Positions 6,811-10,859 of a DNA stretch of 10,859 nucleotides are shown piece by piece. The stretch is taken from NCBI GenBank assembly GCA_014879435.1, contig JACSSB010000185.1, positions 1 to 10,859 on the forward strand, given 5' to 3'. The position numbers were made by a program, and so were the translations under genes. This DNA comes from Phycisphaerales bacterium (lineage in GTDB: Bacteria > Pseudomonadota > Gammaproteobacteria > Competibacterales > Competibacteraceae). The notes under the pieces were generated by a model that was given only the letters and a program-made list of their open reading frames with translations, made no database searches and was not told the origin of the DNA. Every line of letters begins with the position of its first letter. The stretch's first letter is position 1.

Positions 6811-8187
6811 CTAATTGACGCGTACCAGCAGGATGATATCGACGCGCCGATTCAGCGCGCGGTTCTGTGGTGTGTTATTGGGAGCAACCGCTTCGGTGTC
6901 GGCGCGGCCCTCGCTGATAAAACGACCTGGATTGTTGCTGGTGGCGGCCAATAACTGGACCACGCTGTCGGCACGGGCCTTGGATAAATGCCAGTTGGAG
7001 GGGAATTGTAGGGTGCGAATCGGCACACTGTCGGAGTGACCCGTCACCAGTACCCGACCCTGAGCTGTATTGAGTTCCTTGCCGATCTGCGCCAGCAACG
7101 GAAGAAATTCCGGTTTGATGTTGGCACTGGCCGAGGCGAATAAGCCATCGCCGCGAATGCGGACCGTAGTCTTGTCGGCATCATCGATCACATCGACCAG
7201 ACCCTGTCGGATCTGAGGATCGAGAAAAGTACGCAGATCGCGCGATACCCGATTGAGGTCGTTGCGTGCCTGTGGTTTGGGTATCGCGGGCGCGGCGGCA
7301 ACACCACTGCGACGCACCATCGCCATATTATCGCCACGCATGCCGCCCAACGCGGTGAGCACCGGATCGGAAGTAGTGTTCAGCAACCAACTGAATAGCG
7401 CATAGGCCATCAGTAGCAAAGCGGCCGCTACCGCCGCCACTACCCACAGAGGTACGTAGCGGATCAGGGGTGCGCGCTGATCGAGGATGCCGCGCCAGTG
7501 GGGTGACAGCTCACGCTCGAACTCGCCATGCGCGGTGCGAATGGCGTTGTAGGTGCGCTCCCGCTGTTCTTCCAACCGACTGCGACCGTTGTCCAATAAG
7601 CGGTAGCGACCCTGGAAACCGAAAGCTAAGCACAGGTACATCAATTCCAGGAGGTGCAGATGTTTGCGCGGGTCGAGGATGATGGCATCCAGCAATTCGA
7701 AGACTTTCTCGCCGCCCCAGGTTTCGTTGTGAAAAGTGATCAGCAGGCTGTTTTCGCTCCACTCACTGGCTCGGCCCCAAGGAGTATTCAACACCACTTC
7801 ATCCAGGGTAGTGCACAGCACATAGCGGGCCCGGAATACGGTTTTTTCGTGAATACCCGCGTTGCGGGCATTGGCGGTGAAAGCCTTGATTTCCTCGATC
7901 ATTCGCAGACGCAGACGCTCAGGATCGGGATGGGAATGGGTATTCTTCAGGCGCATGATCAGGCCGAGCAGTGGTGCGGCGGCCGCCTCTAGCGGGTTCA
8001 GTCCGACTCCAGCCGAGATGGGAACGGAGTCGAGCGCCGCTGGATTCGCCGGATTCACCGGATTCGCCGGATGTGGCGGGGCAGCGGGTGGGCGAGGGGC
8101 GCGGCGCGTCTGTCCGCCCGGTGCCGGACGGATGATGGTGCGCTCGTTTTCGTCCCCGTCGGTGGCAAACGGATCGTCGATGGTCAC
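6811..8187 (-). CDS. tssL: T6SS membrane subunit TssL (DotU/IcmH) with C-terminal OmpA-like domain
   Basis: This 458-residue protein is the extended form of TssL. Residues 1-55 are a Pro/Ala/Asn-rich linker containing NP repeats. The cytoplasmic DotU domain spans ~60-240, with the conserved RYVLCTTLDEVVLNTPWG (121-138) and LLITFHNETWGGEKVFELL (148-166). A single membrane helix lies at ~246-269, and a periplasmic OmpA/MotB-like peptidoglycan-binding domain at ~340-455 (GHSDSVPI 383-390, LSKARADSV 401-409, NRALNRRVDI 442-451). Such specialised TssL proteins anchor the apparatus to the cell wall themselves, whereas other systems use separate TagL or TagN proteins. The start codon is GTG at 8187, 14 bases after the tssK stop; the next start-like codon would cut into the linker, so the exact N-terminus is less sure than the rest. 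Confidence 0.96.
   Translation of the reverse strand: MTIDDPFATDGDENERTIIRPAPGGQTRRAPRPPAAPPHPANPVNPANPAALDSVPISAGVGLNPLEAAAAPLLGLIMRLKNTHSHPDPERLRLRMIEEIKAFTANARNAGIHEKTVFRARYVLCTTLDEVVLNTPWGRASEWSENSLLITFHNETWGGEKVFELLDAIILDPRKHLHLLELMYLCLAFGFQGRYRLLDNGRSRLEEQRERTYNAIRTAHGEFERELSPHWRGILDQRAPLIRYVPLWVVAAVAAALLLMAYALFSWLLNTTSDPVLTALGGMRGDNMAMVRRSGVAAAPAIPKPQARNDLNRVSRDLRTFLDPQIRQGLVDVIDDADKTTVRIRGDGLFASASANIKPEFLPLLAQIGKELNTAQGRVLVTGHSDSVPIRTLQFPSNWHLSKARADSVVQLLAATSNNPGRFISEGRADTEAVAPNNTPQNRALNRRVDIILLVRVN
8042..8077. repeat. 9-bp coding tandem repeat in the tssL N-terminal linker
   Basis: On the plus strand GGATTCGCC (8042-8050), GGATTCACC (8051-8059), GGATTCGCC (8060-8068) and a diverged GGATGTGGC (8069-8077) lie head to tail. 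Read on the minus strand they give the NP-V/A-NP-A-NP stretch at residues ~41-50 of TssL. The unit is a multiple of three, so copy-number change would lengthen or shorten the linker without a frameshift. Confidence 0.75.
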
Positions 8188-8201
8188 GGTTCGCTACTCG
8201 C

Positions 8202-9554
8202 TTATTCCTTGATGGCCCAAAACGCCATTTCCATACCTGGGAATTCGCCACCAACATGGAAGGCGAAGCCACCTGAATTGAGCAATTGTTTCCAGAACTC
8301 GCTGCTACGGTCGAGCCGGAAGTAGATGAAATCCGCTTGGTAGGGGATTTCACGCGGTGCCACGGGCAGGGCGCTGACTCCGATACCGGGCAAGTGGTGG
8401 TTGACGAATTGCGCGATTCGCTCGACCGGCCCGATCTTGACTTGGGTGGGAAAGCGGGCGCGGAGCAGATCAGTCGCCATATCGGCACGAACCGCCAGGA
8501 TGAAGGTGGCCTTGCCCAATAAGGGGCGTTCACGGTCCGTGATGATCGCCACCCGGATGCCGTATTGACGCTCTTCAATCGGAATCCGAATCGCCGCTTG
8601 CTCTTCGACCAAACTGAGCGAGCGGCGCAGTTCACCGATCAGGACACCCAAGGTCTTTTGGAGATCGTCGTGATCATAGACGGGAAAAGAGGGTGGTCGA
8701 CGCTTGGTCTTGCCGGTAAAGGTCGACATTTCACCCGCCAGTTGCAGGGCGATCTGATAGAACGCTTCTGGGTGCAGACCTTGCATGGATGCCAAATGCG
8801 CAAACAGCGGCTCGAAGCGATTGACGGTCTGCAAGCGCAAGAATTGCGCGATATCCACTCCAGCGCCGCGAGCCGTGCCCGCTCCAGTCACCCGCTCGGC
8901 CAGAGCATCGCCGCGCTGGTGCAGCAATCCAAGAATCTCGGTGACGAAGCCGCGCAAAACCGGTACGCCTCGGCAGTCCAGGCAGGGTGGCAGGTATTCC
9001 GCATCCAGTACCACGGTTTGATCGGGCCGTTTCTCCAGCACGCGAGCGATGCCGATACAGGTGTGTTCGCTGGAATCGCGGGTGTCGAGGAACAGGCGTA
9101 GCCGACGTTCGCCGGTTTCAATGAAGGCACTGTTGTTGGCGGTGTCGATATTGTTGTCTCGTACCTCGTGGGCCATTGCGCGGTAGCGGGCGGTCGTATC
9201 GTGCTGCTCGCCGCGCTCCACATCGGCCATGCCGGTTCGCCGCAGTGGCAGGGCTAGCATGACGCGAGTATCACGTACATCGGCATCAATATTTAAAGGT
9301 GTGGGCGGGGGATCGTGGTCGGGAATGCTAAACGGCGTGCCGTCGGGCAATAGACCGGTGGCAGTGGTGATGGCGATCTTACCTAGGGCTAATGCTTCCA
9401 AATCCAGGCTTAGTTGTGCCACACCCCAGTCATAGGGGCGCAAAGGGCCGCAGGATAGCCGGACGAGAGACTCGAAGTAGCGATCTTGTTGTTGGAAATG
9501 TTGGGGACGCAGAAACATCCCTTCGGACCATACGACCTTGCTGTACCAGCTCAT
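8202..9554 (-). CDS. tssK: T6SS baseplate subunit TssK (VasE)
   Basis: This 450-residue protein has the usual TssK length and the near-invariant N-terminus KVVWSEGMFLRPQHFQQQDRY (residues 6-26). Further along are PLRPYDWG (37-44), the middle-domain stretch GEMSTFTGKTKRRPPSFPVY and the C-terminal DFIYFRLDRSSEFWKQL near the end. TssK is a cytoplasmic baseplate protein whose trimers link the baseplate wedge (TssF/TssG) to the membrane complex (TssL/TssM). There is no signal peptide or membrane segment. The ATG at 9554 is fixed by the family N-terminus, although no clear Shine-Dalgarno sequence precedes it. Upstream are 120 non-coding bases before the tagH stop; downstream tssL begins 14 bases after the TAA. 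Confidence 0.96.
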   Translation of the reverse strand: MSWYSKVVWSEGMFLRPQHFQQQDRYFESLVRLSCGPLRPYDWGVAQLSLDLEALALGKIAITTATGLLPDGTPFSIPDHDPPPTPLNIDADVRDTRVMLALPLRRTGMADVERGEQHDTTARYRAMAHEVRDNNIDTANNSAFIETGERRLRLFLDTRDSSEHTCIGIARVLEKRPDQTVVLDAEYLPPCLDCRGVPVLRGFVTEILGLLHQRGDALAERVTGAGTARGAGVDIAQFLRLQTVNRFEPLFAHLASMQGLHPEAFYQIALQLAGEMSTFTGKTKRRPPSFPVYDHDDLQKTLGVLIGELRRSLSLVEEQAAIRIPIEERQYGIRVAIITDRERPLLGKATFILAVRADMATDLLRARFPTQVKIGPVERIAQFVNHHLPGIGVSALPVAPREIPYQADFIYFRLDRSSEFWKQLLNSGGFAFHVGGEFPGMEMAFWAIKE

Positions 9555-9674
9555 GGGGGTATTGCTCGCGATGACACTATGTTGAATACCGTGGATGCGG
9601 GATGGCCTCTATTCAATCCTAGCATCCAAACCGCGCAACGGAAGTGGAAGCCTTCGGATCGGAGATCGAGAGGT
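9555..9674. other. Non-coding gap between tagH and tssK with two inverted repeats
   Basis: These 120 bases hold no gene; in particular there is no short lipoprotein ORF. Two inverted repeats are visible: TGGATGC (9592-9598) with GCATCCA (9622-9628), loop 23 bases; and GGTATT (9558-9563) with AATACC (9585-9590), which on the minus strand would close a hairpin four bases before the tssK ATG. I see no convincing -35/-10 pair for a tssK promoter and no good ribosome binding site. Confidence 0.5.
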
Positions 9675-10859
9675 TCAGTGATCACGCAATCGCTCTTCGT
9701 AGGCGCGGGCAAATTCGTCGCCGAACAGCTCGTTAAAATCGTCTTCCGCCTCTCGGGCGATGGTCTGATATTCAGTGGTGAATAGATCCCAGTATTTAGC
9801 CTTGCGATTGGCGGGCCAAATGTTGTCGAACACGCTTTGTTCGAGCCGAGTTTCCAGATTGCTGGGATCGAATCGCTCAAGCAGGCGGCTCAGGGCAGCT
9901 TGAATTCCCGCCATGACCGCCAGTTGATGAGCTTTGATATCGCTGAAGCTTTCGCACACCGCTTCCACAGGTGACATGTAGGCATCTTTCTGTCGGATCA
10001 GTAGTAAAGCCATCACTTGTTCGGGGCTGAGTGGTGGTTGCCCCGGCGAGGTCTTGAGTGGGTTGTTTTCAATCGGGCCGATGGTGGTGCGGTGCAGGCG
10101 GAATTCCCCTTTGACATCGCCGCGTGCGAGCAGGATTTCCATCAGTCCTTGGACAGTCTCACGGAAGATCGCGCCAATATTAGCCATCACTTCAAGCCAC
10201 TGCGCTTCGCTCAATTGCAGGTGCGGCAGTCTCGCGCCTTGCAACAGGGCCTGAATCAGAGCATCCGAATTTGGCCTGTCTGATTGGGCCACCATGGCCG
10301 GATTTGGTTCGGAATGGGCCAGTGGTAGTGATTCGGAGGCGGGCCGGAGCGGTTCAAGGAGCGGCAGAACTGATGGTTTGGAAGCGGGCCGGAGTGGTTC
10401 GAGGAGTGGCAGTGGATTTAAGGGTGGTGATGCGGATTGGGCGGTGGCGGGAGCCGGAATGGACCACCAGTCTTCTGGAATGAGTGCTTTGGCGTCATCG
10501 GTCGAGGAGGTTTCCGGTGGTGGCGCAGGGAAATCGAGAATCGGTGGCGTAGGCGCTTCCAGGTCGGCACGCGTGGCGGGAGGCTCGGTTGCAGCCACTT
10601 GCTCGGGTTCGGGTGGTATGGATATCGGCTCTGGGGTCGGTATAGCAATTGCTGGCACCTCCGGTTGTGGAGGTGGCGTTTCGGAAACCAGCGAAGGTGG
10701 TTCGAAGAAGGCCCGATCTGGCTCCATCAGATCGGAGGGTGGTTCGGTGGCCACCGTTGCCTTGCCGGATTTTTCTGAAGATGGGCGCGGTTCGAAGCTG
10801 TCGTGATCTTCGGTCAGGAGGTCGCGGAAGGAGGGTTTGATCACACTGTCGACCATCCC
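9675..10859 (-). CDS. tagH: T6SS-associated FHA-domain protein TagH, C-terminal part (5' end outside window)
   Basis: The frame stays open to the window edge, so the ATG at 10856 is probably internal and the N-terminal FHA domain would lie beyond the edge. Counting from that Met (393 residues), ~20-195 is a Pro/Glu/Ala/Ser-rich, probably disordered linker. It includes IPEDWWSIP (126-134), similar to a motif common before the TagH C-terminal domain. Residues ~198-392 are the conserved TagH C-terminal domain: ETVQGLMEILLARGDVKGEF (~233-252), LHRTTIGPIENNPLK (~254-268), MSPVEAVCESFSDIKAHQLA (~294-313), SRLLERFDP (~323-331) and FNELFGDEFARAYEERLRDH at the end. By family knowledge the FHA domain binds phosphothreonine made by PpkA and promotes T6SS assembly; PppA, encoded downstream, opposes this. 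The FHA domain itself is not seen here. Confidence 0.9.
   Translation of the reverse strand, partial: GMVDSVIKPSFRDLLTEDHDSFEPRPSSEKSGKATVATEPPSDLMEPDRAFFEPPSLVSETPPPQPEVPAIAIPTPEPISIPPEPEQVAATEPPATRADLEAPTPPILDFPAPPPETSSTDDAKALIPEDWWSIPAPATAQSASPPLNPLPLLEPLRPASKPSVLPLLEPLRPASESLPLAHSEPNPAMVAQSDRPNSDALIQALLQGARLPHLQLSEAQWLEVMANIGAIFRETVQGLMEILLARGDVKGEFRLHRTTIGPIENNPLKTSPGQPPLSPEQVMALLLIRQKDAYMSPVEAVCESFSDIKAHQLAVMAGIQAALSRLLERFDPSNLETRLEQSVFDNIWPANRKAKYWDLFTTEYQTIAREAEDDFNELFGDEFARAYEERLRDH
10336..10412. repeat. 45-bp period coding direct repeat in the tagH linker
   Basis: Two 32-bp segments, 10336-10367 and 10381-10412, differ at only a few positions and begin 45 bases apart. On the minus strand each encodes LPLLEPLRPAS (residues 149-159 and 164-174 from the first visible Met), giving a 15-residue period in the Pro-rich linker. 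It is an in-frame duplication, so linker length could vary between strains. Confidence 0.8.

Noticed and set aside
7919..8635. 238-residue minus-strand ORF spanning the tssK-tssL junction
   Set aside because: It runs in another frame through two well-recognised genes and has the Arg/Ser/Pro-rich composition of an out-of-frame translation.
10294..10806. 170-residue plus-strand ORF rich in Gly and Ser
   Set aside because: It is the antisense of the Pro/Glu-rich linker of tagH. The composition is explained by the complementary codons, and there is no known domain.

Overview
The window looks like chromosomal DNA from a proteobacterium, most likely a gammaproteobacterium. I infer this from the gene families, the moderately high G+C, and a short palindromic repeat (GGTGGATGCG...CTTATCC) of a kind often scattered through intergenic regions of environmental gammaproteobacteria. 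The genus cannot be read from the sequence. Two unrelated loci converge on a repeat-filled intergenic region.

Left part, plus strand (1-1123): the C-terminal part of a siroheme/[4Fe-4S] nitrite/sulfite reductase (CysI-like, cut by the window edge), followed with a 17-base overlap by a complete DUF934 gene. This pair is typical of assimilatory sulfite reduction operons in proteobacteria.

Middle (1124-1457): no gene. It holds two full copies and one half copy of a ~103-bp unit, each full copy an imperfect long palindrome. Two more short hairpins of the widespread 'TTCCCGC...GCGGGAA' type follow, the last ending five bases before the stop codon of the oncoming gene.

Right part, minus strand (1458-10859), read from right to left: tagH (FHA protein, 5' end outside the window), tssK (baseplate), tssL (DotU with an OmpA-like peptidoglycan-binding domain), tssM (IcmF), tagF and pppA (PP2C phosphatase). 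This is one half of a type VI secretion system (T6SS) cluster: the membrane complex (TssL, TssM), the baseplate adaptor that joins it (TssK), and the post-translational control set (TagH/Fha, PppA, TagF). From tssK onward the genes are tightly packed (gaps of 14 and 9 bases, then overlaps of 19 and 4 bases) and are surely one transcript. The Ser/Thr kinase PpkA, the outer-membrane lipoprotein TssJ, the sheath, tube and spike proteins, ClpV and any effectors are not in the window.

Working model, from family knowledge: TssL and TssM form the inner-membrane channel, TssL's OmpA domain anchors it to peptidoglycan, and TssK docks the baseplate. A kinase encoded elsewhere would phosphorylate TagH to switch on assembly, PppA would reverse this, and TagF would restrain firing. 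I see no previously undescribed system. The most noteworthy points are the palindromic tandem repeats between the convergent operons, the absence of tssJ from the tagH-tssK junction where it often lies, and the coding tandem repeats in the TagH and TssL linkers.
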